From Rhodeus uyekii (lineage: Eukaryota; Chordata; Actinopteri; Cypriniformes; Acheilognathidae), in contig JAWRVZ010000155.1 in the NCBI GenBank assembly GCA_037043235.1, positions 558,001 through 622,000 on the forward strand: a stretch of 64,000 bases of DNA, given 5' to 3'. Each line of letters opens with the position of its first letter. The stretch's first letter is position 1. A program made the position numbers and the translations under genes. This document shows, one piece after another, positions 37,655 through 49,384 of the stretch. Under the pieces are notes generated by a model that saw only the letters and a program-made list of their open reading frames with translations, ran no database searches and had not been told where the DNA came from.

Positions 37655-40038
37655 TCCCCCATGAGCTAGTTATGCCTGGTAAAATCACCAACAAATGAAT
37701 GTTTTGTTCTTTTCCCAGATTTTCAAGTATGTAGAGAATCTTCAGAACTGTCTTTACAGTATAGGGCTTGACTGATTCCACCCAACAGTATGTACCTAAT
37801 TTCCCATTTTCCCATTAAAAAAAGGTAAGTATTCAAGTGTGGGAAAATGGAGAATGAATAGACTGTTTCTTTCTCGTAATCTGTAAGTGTCATCATCCAC
37901 ATCAGCAGGGTCACCTTCACACCTGCTAACTACATAAATCCTTTTTTGCGCAGTTCATACCCCCAAATCACTTGAGCTTTTTGAGCCATTAAATCAGTGT
38001 CAGATTATATGGCACATGAAGGTGCTTTCAAGTGCTCGGCTACACAAGCATTAAAACTACTTCCAGTACACCTTCATTCGCTGACCCAGAAACTACGATG
38101 AGACTGTTTAAGTCATCACGATGATGTCCCACGTTCAGTCCCGTACATTTGATCCACTGATTTTGACTGACGGTAACCATACTGTTATGCTTTTAAGTGT
38201 ACACATACTCTTGGTAAGTGATCATGTATGAGTGTCCAAGCAGCTGTACCAAACCATTTCTATATCTCCTTTTCTTCTTTGATTTTGAAGATAATCTTGG
38301 GCGTGAGATCAGTGACTGCTGAGGACATTTCGCTCATCTGTGTGGGCCCTCTCATTCCCGGTCTTATGCTTTTCTTGCGTTGGCAACGGTGCCACGGTGG
38401 GCCGTAGCTTTCAAGAGCATGCTTGTGTGTTTTAATGTGTTTTATAAGATGTGTCAATCATTCAACGAGGCACGCAAATCCCTAAAGTCTCATTAGTGGG
38501 GGTGGAAGCGTATACGTTTATGCACATGGGGTCTCAGGTACACCTTTATTCCCGCAAACCAGCTAAGGACACGGATGCTGATTCCTGGTCCTACGAAACC
38601 CCTACAAAAGGGAGTGTGGATCTGAGGATCTTGAGGGAACGATGCTCTCTTATTCTGCAGAGCATCAGAAACTCACTGAACTATTAAGAACAATCGTTCC
38701 CGACTCAGTCGCTCCCTTGAACCTCTGGACTACGAGTCAAGGGAATCGATTAAAATGAACTGGATTTTTCACGTTCAGCAAGAGACTCGCGGTGTATTTA
38801 CACCCCTGTGCACAGCAAAACAACCAAGTTCATTTCAAAAAGTATTGTGACGTTAGTCGACAGTGGATTTGTCGTGAAAGATTTTATTATTTGTGTGTCA
38901 TGATTGTGTTTTTAATGCTTCATTAAGGGTTTTTTGTTTTTCATATGCTAAATCTTGGACGGGATTTGTGGTCCTGATCAAAACAACTGATTTTGTTATT
39001 TGCTCTAAGTTCAGTGCATTTCCTTTTTCTTGTAATGTTGTTAAAGGGAATATCAGAGAGTCACGTAGGAAAGAATGGAAAAACAGTAAGAATGAATCTA
39101 AATTGATACCTATTTCTATACTAAACATAAGTATTTGAGTTTTGGGGGGGGGATGCGGGGATGGGGGGGGGGGGGGTCATTTTAAGACTGTGCTTGTATG
39201 ATCACAATTCAATTCATTTTTGTTTGTGTGTATGTACAGGAGTTAATGCTCCTTAGCAATTAAACCATTAGACAACACATTTATAGGTGCTTTCAGTTCA
39301 TGACGGTGTTGATTTTAACTAAAAATATCAAAAAACATTTCTGTTAACTGAAATAATGCAACTCACCTTAGTAACTCAGTAAAGTTTAAGTACTAAAATA
39401 ATGTAGAAATATATTTTTTACTACTAAAAATAAAAAAGCACATAAAATTAACCCAAGTAACTAAAAGCCACTTCAAAATATTAATAAAAACTATAATGTA
39501 TAAATAATACTAAAACAGCACTGGTTCCTGAACATTGGTTTTCATTTACTGGTTACATTACAGTTAATTTATGACAATCTGCAGGAGTCAGCAAAATTAC
39601 TTGTATACAATTCATTTCTGATTCACTTAGTGACCTAAACTGCAACTTAAAAAAAAAAAAGTACAGTATGCTGAGAAACGTTTGTGGAAACAAAAGTGAC
39701 AATTAGATTGGATAGTTGGGTGTATAAAAAGTGAACAAAGACCACAGTGTCTTTTCTTGCAAGACTTAGAGGCCTTAAAGGAATTATATACAACTGTTAA
39801 TTACCACAGGAAAAATGTTTTGAATTGTATATGTTTATGGTGTCAAAATGCACTTGGGTGTTTGCATTTTTGGTAAGCCTGGTAGACTTCCATTTTAATT
39901 ATAAGTTTTCAGTGCGTTTTTTTGTAGGTCGACTCAAAAGGATTTTCTGTGGTAATTAACAGCTTGCCATAGATGGAGTCATTAGAGCTTAACTTGTATT
40001 AAACCCGGAACATTCTTTGAAACGAATGGCAGATTTGT

Positions 40039-40044
40039 TTTATT
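40039..40044 (-). terminator. nudt2: candidate polyadenylation signal of nudt2
   Basis: TTTATT on the plus strand is AATAAA on the minus strand, about 190 bp beyond the nudt2 stop codon. It lies inside the possible 3' end of ube2r2. Confidence 0.4.
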
Positions 40045-40234
40045 TGGTGGAGATTTAGAGGTTGTAAGTTTATCTTAACATTTTTGTGGAAGCAATTTAT
40101 AAGCTCCAATAAAATTAATCTTAGCAAGTAGAGACACTGGGAGCAAAAAGGACAGATGTCAAATGTCCCTTATTTACCCATACATAATTTTCACTAAAAC
40201 GATTTTATAGAGTTGTCAAAACCAAGTGTAAATG

Positions 40235-41136
40235 TTACTGTTTGCCCTGTGTTTCTAGATACCGCTGTGCTGCTGTAAGTGTGTCCTGTAAGTCCTGGTA
40301 TTTTGCCAGCTTGCAGGCTTCTTGTAGTTTGGCCCAGCGGTAATCCTGGTGTTCTTCTGAGAGAATGACCTGTGTGTTTGGGTCACGGAGCTCTGCCAAC
40401 CAGTAGAGGACTTCTTTGTCCTTTCCCCGGACCTGATAGCGCAACCTCTGCAGGAAGCCATCGACCATACGCAGGTGATCATTACCTAAACCTGCTTCTT
40501 CCTGTGTCTCTCTCAAGGCCGTGGTGAAGTCGTCCTCTCCAGGGTCAACATGACCTTATAGAGGGAGGGCAATGTTATTCTTTCCGTAACAACACTATGA
40601 AATTGCAGCTAGACACATGGTTCTACTGATAGGTCAGGTGACAAATTGTAAAAAGATTATTTTTATATTCTTATATGAAATAAATTCAAGTAAAAAACCC
40701 TTTTATTTCATATTCACAGCCTGTCTAGGGACACAAGATGCAAACTAGCTTACACATGTGTGATATGTATTTTGATGTAGTCTTAGTCTCTCTCTCTCTG
40801 TCTTTCTCTCTCTCTATCTGTGTCTCTCTCTCTGTCCCTGTCTTTCTCTCTCGGTGTACCTCCCTGTCTCTGTCTGTCTCTCCCTCTCTGTCTTTCTCTC
40901 TCTCCCTCTGTGTCTTTCTGTGTGTGTCTCTTTCTGTGTGTGTCCCTCTCTGTCTGTCTCTCTCTCTCTCTCTCTCTGTGTGTCCCTCTCTTTCTCTCTG
41001 TCTTTCTCTCCCTCTGTCCCTCTCTGTCTTTCTCTCTCTCTGTGTGTGTCCCTCTCTGTCTGTCTCTCTCTCTCTCTGTGTGTGTCCCTCTCTTTCTCTC
41101 TGTCTTTCCCTCTGTCCCTCTCTGTCTGTCTGTCTG

Positions 41137-41187
<51 letters not shown>

Positions 41188-41274
41188 CCCTCTGTCTGTC
41201 GCTCTCATTTTCTGTCTTTCTCTTTCTCTCTCTCTGTGTCCCTCTCTGTCTTTCTCTCTGTCTTTCTCTCTCTC

Positions 41275-41314
<40 letters not shown>

Positions 41315-41698
41315 TCTGTCTCTACTCATGTTATTTAATCACTGGTACTTTTGTTTTACTTTAATTCTTCTGGTTATTACTTGAACTAATTTCTAGAAGT
41401 GAGGATATTTATAGGTGGAGGATCTTCTGGGAATGCATTAAGTAGACTTTATGTTGAAAATAACTCATAATATGTTCTTTTAAATTGGCAGAATTAAAGT
41501 TTAGTCGTGTGGTTCTAAAAGAAATTGATAGTCCAGTAAGTAAACACTTTTAAAAAAAACATCATGAGCTGCACCTTTGGGTGGTGTCCAGTGGTGTTCC
41601 CCATAGGACGTCTGTAGTAGCAGGAACTCTATATTATCAGGGGGAGGGTGCTGGGCCAAACGCCGAAAAATGACAAATCCACACGCCCGCAATGCCAT
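40235..41698 (-). CDS. nudt2: bis(5'-nucleosyl)-tetraphosphatase (NUDT2), 2 coding exons, complete
   Basis: NUDT2 is the asymmetrical Ap4A hydrolase, a Nudix enzyme splitting diadenosine tetraphosphate to ATP and AMP. Exons are 41575-41698 and 40235-40554, with phase matching (444 nt, 147 aa, the same length as human). The start MALRACGFVIFRR is conserved. The Nudix box G-x5-E-x7-RE-x2-EE-x-G-U is intact: G42, E48, R56, E57, E60, E61, G63, L64. HHWTPPKGHVDPGED leads into it. The downstream EHQDYRWAKLQEA block matches the substrate-binding half of the family. An acceptor (CCAG|GTTATGG) just 5' of the ATG indicates an upstream non-coding exon, probably ending at the donor at 42379/42380. The single coding intron is filled by a pyrimidine tract. 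Confidence 0.96.
40786..41314. repeat. long polypyrimidine (TC/TCTG)n tract ending in (TG)n
   Basis: About 490 bp of almost pure C/T with interspersed G, in variants of CTCTCTGTGTCC, is followed by about 30 bp of TG. Reading frames of 140-200 codons here (Leu/Ser-rich forward, Arg/Glu-rich reverse) are repeat translations. It lies wholly within the nudt2 coding intron. Confidence 0.95.
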
Positions 41699-42379
41699 AA
41701 CCTGGAAATACAGTTATAGTTTTAACATAGAACAGGTTTCACTTTGCTTTCTGTATTAAAATGGTACATAATATGAGATGTGACCATATTTGAGAAGGTC
41801 TATCATAGCTGGATGTTTATATTATTATTTTCTATTTAGAGCTTAATCTTAAATAAAAGAATGTGTGGTAAAGAACATGCAACTGTCTATTACAGTTGTG
41901 ACCATGAGGTTTCACTGTGCTTTCTAAAGGGAAACACTGCAAAAAAAAAAAAAATACCTTCCTAAACTTCCAACTATTGTGTACTTTGATTTGTAGAAAC
42001 TTTGCTGTGAAACCCATATTAAATCACTCTAAGCTGGTTTTAGCAGGTGTGTTTGCTGGTTTCAAAGTAATCTTTATTGGATACAAATGAAAAAGTTGAG
42101 GAAACAACAGTGAAAAACATGTAAAAGACAGTTTGGGCACAAGAATTTCAAACCACTTGGATTGTTTTCCACCGGTGATATGACCTACGCGTCTCTTGAA
42201 AGCGTTTTCACTTATTTAAATACAAATTAGGGGTTAGAAATAATAATGAACGAAATATGGCTCGCGAAACGTGTGACATGGATATACGTCCTAATCTAGA
42301 AAATACAGCAGGCTAACACCATTCAAAAGCCATTCTTTAAACTACGGCTTGTTTTATCTAAAGAAATCATTCCACTTAC

Positions 42380-42957
42380 ATCTAGCTGGTAATGATTGAA
42401 TGTTCCTTTTTGTTTAGAACCGATGCGACATAACCTGGTTCATTAATAAGCGAAAGACGCAAGGAAAGAGCTAAAATATGAAAGCTACTTTCTGTTTTGA
42501 AGGCGCAGCTGCGCAACTGCGGCGCAGAGTTGATGTTCAAGAGTACAGCGTGAGTCGCTTTCTGATTGGCTCCCTCAGTGTGAATTTAAATAAAGTTATT
42601 TTATTGTCTGTTATGAAGGGAAAACGTGTATAAAATGTGATTGGAATGTGAAAGGACGCATTATTTAAAATAATATTTAAAAGAAATAATTTTTTGGAAT
42701 AATACGATATGACGCAACTAATATATAGTTGGATAAATTACAATCAAATGCAAATTTTAAAACTTATTTTTGGTATCTCAGAAGTCTTAGTGTTAATCTG
42801 TGAGTGGAGTTTTACACATTAAACACAGATGGTGTTAAATGGGGCCAGTGTGTCCTGATATGGGGCCCGATACTCCACCCTGTGGGCTTGAGATAACAGG
42901 ATCCTTCAGAACACGAGACTTTTAAACGTTACTGGACCCACATTTCACTGGATTCAG
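42380..42957. promoter_or_regulatory. shared upstream region of nudt2 (minus) and rfesd (plus)
   Basis: On the minus strand, GAT|GTAAGTGG at 42380 is a strong donor, so a nudt2 non-coding exon probably spans 42380 to about 42480. On the plus strand, TTCAG|GTAAAA closes a probable rfesd non-coding exon at 42957, matching the acceptor at 43639. An inverted CCAAT box (ATTGG, 42565-42569) and a GCGCAG-rich patch (42500-42550) sit between. This geometry suggests a bidirectional promoter of a few hundred bp. Confidence 0.5.
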
Positions 42958-43301
42958 GTAAAACGGTTTCAAATGTTCAGCAATGACCATATATATACGT
43001 CTATATGTACAGTTAAAAAGTTAATTTGAAATGATAAATGTGTTAAATGCATATGCATTTTGTCTTTAAACTGGTTTGATACGTGATAATGGTTGAGAAG
43101 CATATCATATCCTGGAATATGTATGATTATCTCATACATATTACACTTATTATGGGTCTATTTACTTCAGAGCAACATCAGGCTACTTTAAACACAATTT
43201 GATAATATATATGATACAAAGTTTGAATTTTGTATATTTTAAATTATTTGCAATCTCTTAGTTTTAGAAGGCCTATGGTTTATACAATATTGCAAACACT
43301 A

Positions 43302-43370
43302 ATATATATATATATATATATATATATTCACACACACACACACACATATATATGTGTGTGTGTGTGTGAT
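43302..43370. repeat. (TA)n-(CA)n-(TA)n-(TG)n palindromic microsatellite
   Basis: CACACA and TGTGTG tracts face each other around ATATAT, giving a self-complementary stretch in the rfesd 5' intron. Confidence 0.9.
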
Positions 43371-43663
43371 GTATCATAAAAATAGAAATTTGTCATATTA
43401 AGGCTCCTTTCCATGTGCCAGTGTTTGTACAAAATGTATAACATCAGTTTAACTTGACAGTCTAACTCGATTTTGTTTTTTATTAACCATGTTTCTTAAT
43501 ATCTACTGACATGAGTTAATACCTACTGAATATTTACCTTGAATGTATAATTATTTATTGTACATTTAAATGACTTGCATTCAGTGGATTGGATTGAGTT
43601 ATAATAAGTGACTTAATAATACTAAAACTGTTTTCACAGAAGACATTAAAATCCACCACATCC

Positions 43664-44471
43664 ATGGATGAAAAGAAGCCTTCTCGTTTCTATTTTATCG
43701 GCAAGAAAGAAGATATCATTCAGGCTAAGAGAATGACTGTAACTCTGGATGGAAGAGAGATACTTATTATATATCATCAGAGAATTTTCTATGCAATGGA
43801 CCTGCAGTGTTACCGTGAGTAGCATGAAAAACATTTTTGCTTAGTTTTCTGCACTAGAGGGAGACAAAGTAGCAGACCGAGCATGGTAGCATTGCTTGTG
43901 TGCCAACTTTAATACTAACATCCAAAGCCCAGAACCAGAGGTCATTTGCTCAGGCCAGATTACTGTGTGTCTTCTAACACTTTTGTTTGTTTGTTTGTTT
44001 GATTCAAACAGATGCTGGCAGCACCCTAGAGACAGGAGATATTGAGGTAAATACCATTTCTGCTCAAGCAGCTGAATCATTCAGTGATCCATAGAAGCAC
44101 TTGAAACGCATTGTTGCCTCCCATTTGAACTCTGACCTTGTTTAATGTTTCATGCACAGGAAATCAACAACAAGCTCTGTATCGTGTGCCCAAAGCACAA
44201 GTATAAGATCACTCTGGCTGAAGGTGAGGGGTTATACAAGGCCAAAAACCCCATGGAAGAAGTCCCAACCCCGCGGTGGTTTTCCAAAGGCATAAAACAG
44301 AGAGTGCACAAAGTGACTGAAGTAGACGAAGACATCTTTGTGACGTTGTCCAATTGCCCCGGGTGGATTGAGTCAGACTATTATCAGTCTGAGAAGGGCA
44401 GGGCAGAACTGAGGAAAGCGCAGGAGTCAGAGGATGGAGAAGCAGACGTGAATGCAGATGAAGACGTTTAG
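43664..44471 (+). CDS. rfesd: Rieske [2Fe-2S] domain-containing protein (RFESD), 3 coding exons, complete
   Basis: RFESD is a small soluble Rieske-type protein of unknown physiological role. Coding exons are 43664-43814, 44012-44046 and 44160-44471, totalling 498 nt (165 aa; human 157). The cluster ligands are present: C49-Y-H51 (created across the first splice, TAC C|AT) and C72-P-K-H75, in CIVCPKHKYKITLAEGEGLY. The fold-typical stretch KGIKQRVHKVTEVDEDIFVTLS follows. The C-terminus (residues about 140-165) is a lysine/acid-rich tail ending DGEADVNADEDV. Position 74 is Lys where I recall Trp in the mammalian protein (CPWH). The start is chosen as the first ATG after the acceptor at 43639. 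The gene is divergent from nudt2 and upstream of rhobtb3, its neighbour region on human 5q15. Confidence 0.92.
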
Positions 44472-44556
44472 TCTGGCAGCAACAGTGAGACGAGAGCTTC
44501 AGAGATCCTAAGGGAACTGCATATATTAAGATTGATGATTTCAGTGAGCCTACTTG

Positions 44557-44562
44557 AATAAA
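44557..44562 (+). terminator. rfesd: polyadenylation signal of rfesd
   Basis: AATAAA lies 86 bp after the rfesd stop codon, giving a short 3' untranslated region. Confidence 0.65.
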
Positions 44563-47500
44563 ACTGCGATTTGACATCAGGAATCAACATATCATACTCT
44601 TTTTTTTTTCTTTTTTTTTTCGTGACAGTGCCAAGCTGTGATATAATATAAACATTATTAGTGTGCATATTGAGACAAAACAATGGCACTGACATATTTT
44701 AAGGTATCTCAGCGCAAGTTGCTTTTAGTTAAAACATACTAAACTTTAGCCTTGTCTGCGAAACCCGAGGATAGTGTTAGCAATTAGAAAATTGTTTTGT
44801 ATTTAGATGATAATGTGCATTATAAAATGGATCATTTTTCGAAAAAAAAAAAATTCTAATAATTTAAATATAACATTATTCATATCTGTATAAATTTGAC
44901 TTTTTATATCCATGATTCGACACGCGCTTTCATACTTACCTATGTATAGTTTTTTATTATTATTATTAGTTCATGCATACCTTGGGAATTTTCTATTGTT
45001 TCTGTTTAACAAATGCAATAATAATAGTAAAAGATAAAAAATAAGACATTCCAAATCATTTTGGAGATGTTTCAATAATACTTTTCGTATTATGATATCT
45101 TCTGGTATAGCAGAATAATCTATTCTTAAGCTCATATTGACATGTTTAGTTTAGCAAAGAACAATTCAGTTAATTACCAAGTCGATTCTTGCACAAATGT
45201 TTAATTTGGAATTCAATTATTATTTTCTGCATGAAATATACCTAAAGAGAAACAATGACCATCAACTTCAAGCGTAACAGACAGAGTAAATGGCAAAGTG
45301 ACAGAATTAGACAGTCTTGGCATACATCACAATACATTTTCATATTATAATAAATAATTCCATTTGTTTGGCTCCTGCATGCCTAGGCATTGTTCATAAT
45401 TATGGAATTATGTGAGGGTCGTTTCTCGAATGGTTTTATAATACAACAGAGTCTGTATGTTGTCTAATTATCTCTTATCTGATACATTGACACCTGATTA
45501 AATGAAATTGCCACATTAAACCAAGCGGAGCAGAACTCCAGACAATAAAACAAGCCCTTCTTTCCTCGTCAGTCACAAATCCACGTCTCTTCTAAAAGAG
45601 ACCCATGGTTTCCAAGTCTGCGGTCTTCTTTTAAAATGTTTTCATGGGTTGTCACTCCCCCCCATGGGTTAAAAGGTTTGACATGTTGCATTAATTATAT
45701 TTGACTGAAATGCTCATATTGAAATATGTTATATTCAGTGATAAAACTGTGCTGGATGAAGAATGACCCCTGGCGCGGAGCTTTAGGGTTTATGATATAT
45801 TGATTTTCAATTTGTAATTCAGTGACTGCATGTAAAATATGTATTTTAGGTGTGGGAATGAGTTTTGAGTAAGCTCAAATATGAGTAATTTTGAGTTTTT
45901 TACTTTTTTTTAACTTTTGGACTAGTTTTTACACAGTCCTACAAAATCTTAGACCAATGAACACAAGTTAGGCTGTGGGGTCGTAGACAACCTTTGACCT
46001 TTTGAGTGTGGTTAGTAAGGCATTTACTTTACACAAACTATGGGTGTTGAAATATGACTTGTTCTCTTATTGTTTTGAGTATGTTTTAATAATGTGCAGT
46101 TTTCAACTCTGCAGGATTCTTTACAGACCTTTATTGAATACTTGATTTATTGAATACATGTTCACTAACACTACTGTTTGTGGATGGGAAAATGTTTTCA
46201 AATATTTAAATAAATTATTAATTAAATAAAAGATAAATTATTAATTAAATAACTGAATGAATTAAATACATATTTATTTAAATATTAAATAATACATAAA
46301 AAAGATAAATATTATTACACTTTAAAATAACAGTTTTCTATTTTAATATATTTTAAAATGTAATTTTAAAGCTAGAAATTCCTTCAGAAAATATTTTAAT
46401 ATACTTAAGAAATATTTCATAATATTATCAATGTTGAAAACAGTTAATGTTAATGTTCCGCTTAATGTTTTTGTGGAAACAGTGATACATTTTTGATACA
46501 TCTTTCAAGATTATTTGACATAGAAATTTCAAAAGAACAGCATTTATATGAAATGGACATTTTTTGTAACATTATTAATGTCTTTACTGCCACTTTTTTA
46601 TAAAAGTTTATGCATCTTAGCTTAAAGAAATATTACACAATAATGTTATAAAAAAATAATAAAATTAATGTAATATTACATAAGTTGCCACAATACCTGG
46701 GCGATAATGCAAGAGCATTCCCTGGTTTAACAAAGGATAATCCATGCAGCTGTGTGCTGAGCCAGGGAAATTTATTAAATGATCCATAATTATTGATTAT
46801 GAATATATTTAGCTGAGAGAAGAATTTTTAATAAACTCAAATGTTGCCTGGTTAACAAATCCCATGTTTATCTCTTACATTATTAAGAAAGTACTAAGAA
46901 AGGACAAGAAAAGACTAACTAAATACTAAACAAGGCAAATTACTAAATAAGGAAGATATCCATTCATGTGTTCTCCTCTCATACTGCAGTTATGGAAGCT
47001 TAAAAAAATATTAAAAAGTCCCAAAGCTTGATGCTACAGTTTCTGTAATGCAATATCCTCCTTAAACAAGGCCTGTCGTTGTTTCATTGCTCTGAATGGA
47101 CTGTTATTCCCGTTCTCAATGAGGAATAATGTGTGTAGCATGTAAGATCAAGAGTTACACTTCCCTGTGGAGTGATTGTGATCTCTGGGCCAAGAATGTA
47201 CACGACAGGCACGTGATTGTGCATTGGAGTAGAAATAAGATTCTGCATGGCAGATGACCTACAATAACCCACCCTGCCCTTTAGAAACAAACGTTCTCAA
47301 TGGTACACCAACCAAGCAGCCTTAAAATAGCATATACACCTCTTAGCAATGCTTATAAAAGTGCATGCTTTATTATTTATTTCAGCCTGTTGACAAACAG
47401 AACTCGTTTCTTTTAGCTTGTAGAATTGAAAGGACTGTAGCTTGATGTCTGGCACGATACATCCTCGTTAGATAATAAATGAATTCTGGAAGTTGGGAAT

Positions 47501-47568
47501 ACTGTATCTTAAGTAAATCCAACTACACTGTAAAAAGTGATTTTTTTGAGGTTGTAAATAAAAGTAGA
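44563..47568. other. AT-rich intergenic DNA
   Basis: No gene is recognised. A diverged copy of the common fish repeat lies at about 46305-46640 (strings AACAGTTTTCTATTT, AATGTTGAAAACAGTT, GTCTTTACTGCCACTTTT). The human neighbour SPATA9, expected between RFESD and RHOBTB3, was not seen. Confidence 0.45.
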
Positions 47569-47570
47569 TA

Positions 47571-47915
47571 CAGTGATCCCTCGTTTATTGCGGTTAATGT
47601 GAAAATCCGCGAAGTAGGATCAGCCAATCAGCTCACGGGATACATCCACTCATGCTGTCATTCGTCGATCTCGTGCCGGGAACCAATCACGTGTCTTGTC
47701 TGAGTGCCCGTGGGGGTGTACAAAGCTTCTGAGAGAGTTTCTCTCTTTGTCTGGAATCCTGGGAAACCGTTTCTCTCGCATCACGACGAAGCAATGCTGC
47801 TTTCCGCAATACGGCTGCCGATATGGCGGTATTTTTGAACTTTTATTTTTCAATTCATATTTTTGAAAAATCTGCGAGGCCACGAAACTTGAACCGCGAA
47901 GTGGCGAGGGTACTG
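47571..47915. mobile_element. Tigger-like MITE with TA duplication
   Basis: The left terminus CAGTGATCCCTCGTTTATTG and the right terminus GGCGAGGGTACTG are inverted, with GCGG and CCGC tracts adjacent (GCGGTTAATGTGAAAATCCG against AACCGCGAAGTGG). TA flanks both sides (47569-47570, 47916-47917). It is 345 bp with no transposase, and frames through it are not genes. Confidence 0.8.
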
Positions 47916-47917
47916 TA

Positions 47918-49384
47918 TGTTCTTTTTCTGAAGAAAATGTGAGAGTCATACTAGCAAAGGTTAGGTTAATTGTTAAACCAAACAAAACTTTCAAAAACAC
48001 TCAGTTATGTGATTATTTTATTGATTATTTTATTGAGTGATAGTGGGTTTAATCAGTGACAGGATTAATGGATTTGCTACCCGGCGTCTTTTTACATGTA
48101 GAAAACTGTCCAGTTTCTGTCCAGAGTTACTATTGGCATATTTAATGCACCTACAATAGTAACATTTTTGACAATCACAACAGAAAATCAAAACATTACA
48201 CTGAAGTCGCTAGCAAAAAGGCATCAGGATCCTCCTAATATGGCATTTAAACAAGACTCAGCTTCACATTGTCCATCCAATGTTATGCTGCTGAGATATG
48301 GCTTGTTTGTGTTGCTGTATGGTTGCTAGGGTGTAGATAGGCGGTTGCTAGGGTGATATTTAAAGACTAGGCAATCTGAGTCTGTATGTTGTTCTTATCC
48401 TCCTGTCTAGGAGGTTGAAATGACTCAACTGCATTAGCTGAGTGAAATTAGTCGCCTCTAGGACATTCTGATGCAGAAATATGATGCCACAAAGTTACGT
48501 CCAATCACATCACTTCAAGCACCACTAATAAACAAAATACTAATTCCGGTTTTTCCATTATTCTGTATTTAATTAAATTGGTTGCTTGCCATTTCTTTGT
48601 AGTTGTTTGTGAAATTTCTGAAGGAAAGCTGTATCTACACCAAATTGTTTTAGGTCATTAATATGAAATAACAACACATAATTCATCTTTTTTCCTGTAC
48701 GCAACTATGATGCAAAGCTTCTCTTTGTGTTCAACGTCGATGGGCGGTGGATTATATTAGACCTGTTTAGATAAAAAGCTTGAATTAAAATAATCCTTTG
48801 AGGAGATCAGGACAGCATGACTGATGGAAATAAGGTGGAATGGGAGCTTAGATTTGCTGCGGCTCAGGAGAGATGATGCTATTTTGGGGATCTCAGAGGG
48901 GGATCTGAAGGGTGCTGAGGCTTTTTTTGATGTCATATTGTGGTAAACAAGGCAAATTAAAACATACACAACACTTGGCTAAAAATAGAAGCGTCAGATT
49001 TACTGAAGTAATACAGTTTATGAATGCAACGTTGGGATGGAATTGTGTGAGGCTAAATAATAATGGCAACTAATTCCTAGAAACGAAGAGAACAAACAAT
49101 ATGACAGCTTTTATTTTTTGCTGATTAGGTCATAGGGTCAAATGCTATTTTGAAACAGTTTTCAGCAACTGTACATTGCTCAAGCAGATCGACTCTGAAT
49201 TTACTACACCTTTGTTCTACACTACACGGCTCTAGGGGGTCTCAGTACACGAAAGATGTTTTAAAAGATTTAGAAAAATCCCTTTATTGCTCCACTATTC
49301 AGAGGCTGGTTGAGCTGAAATTCTGTAGCTATATGATTGATTATTTATTGATTAATTTTAGTTCATCAAAATGTGTATAAGCAC
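47918..49384. other. intergenic DNA, no gene seen
   Basis: A short direct repeat TGGTTGCTAGGGTG occurs near 48325-48355. Frames of 62-76 codons show no domain or splice support. Confidence 0.4.

Larger units (their letters stand above)
36711..40113 (+). other. ube2r2: probable ube2r2 3' untranslated region and 3' flank
   Basis: Downstream of the stop codon there is no further gene on the plus strand. AATAAA signals occur at about 39425 and 39488, and at 40108-40113. The last is only about 120 bp from the nudt2 stop codon. A disrupted palindromic MITE occupies about 37006-37654. A G-run lies at 39144-39176. Which signal is used cannot be told from sequence. Confidence 0.4.

Noticed and set aside
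38260..38687. Frames of 65 and 78 codons downstream of ube2r2
   Set aside because: They are on opposite strands, without splice sites or recognised domains; best read as 3' untranslated sequence.
40738..41384. Leu/Ser frames of 172-208 codons and an Arg/Glu frame of 141 codons
   Set aside because: They are repeat translations of the pyrimidine tract inside the nudt2 intron.
48757..48969. 70-codon minus-strand frame between rfesd and rhobtb3
   Set aside because: No recognisable domain, no splice context, and a length expected by chance.
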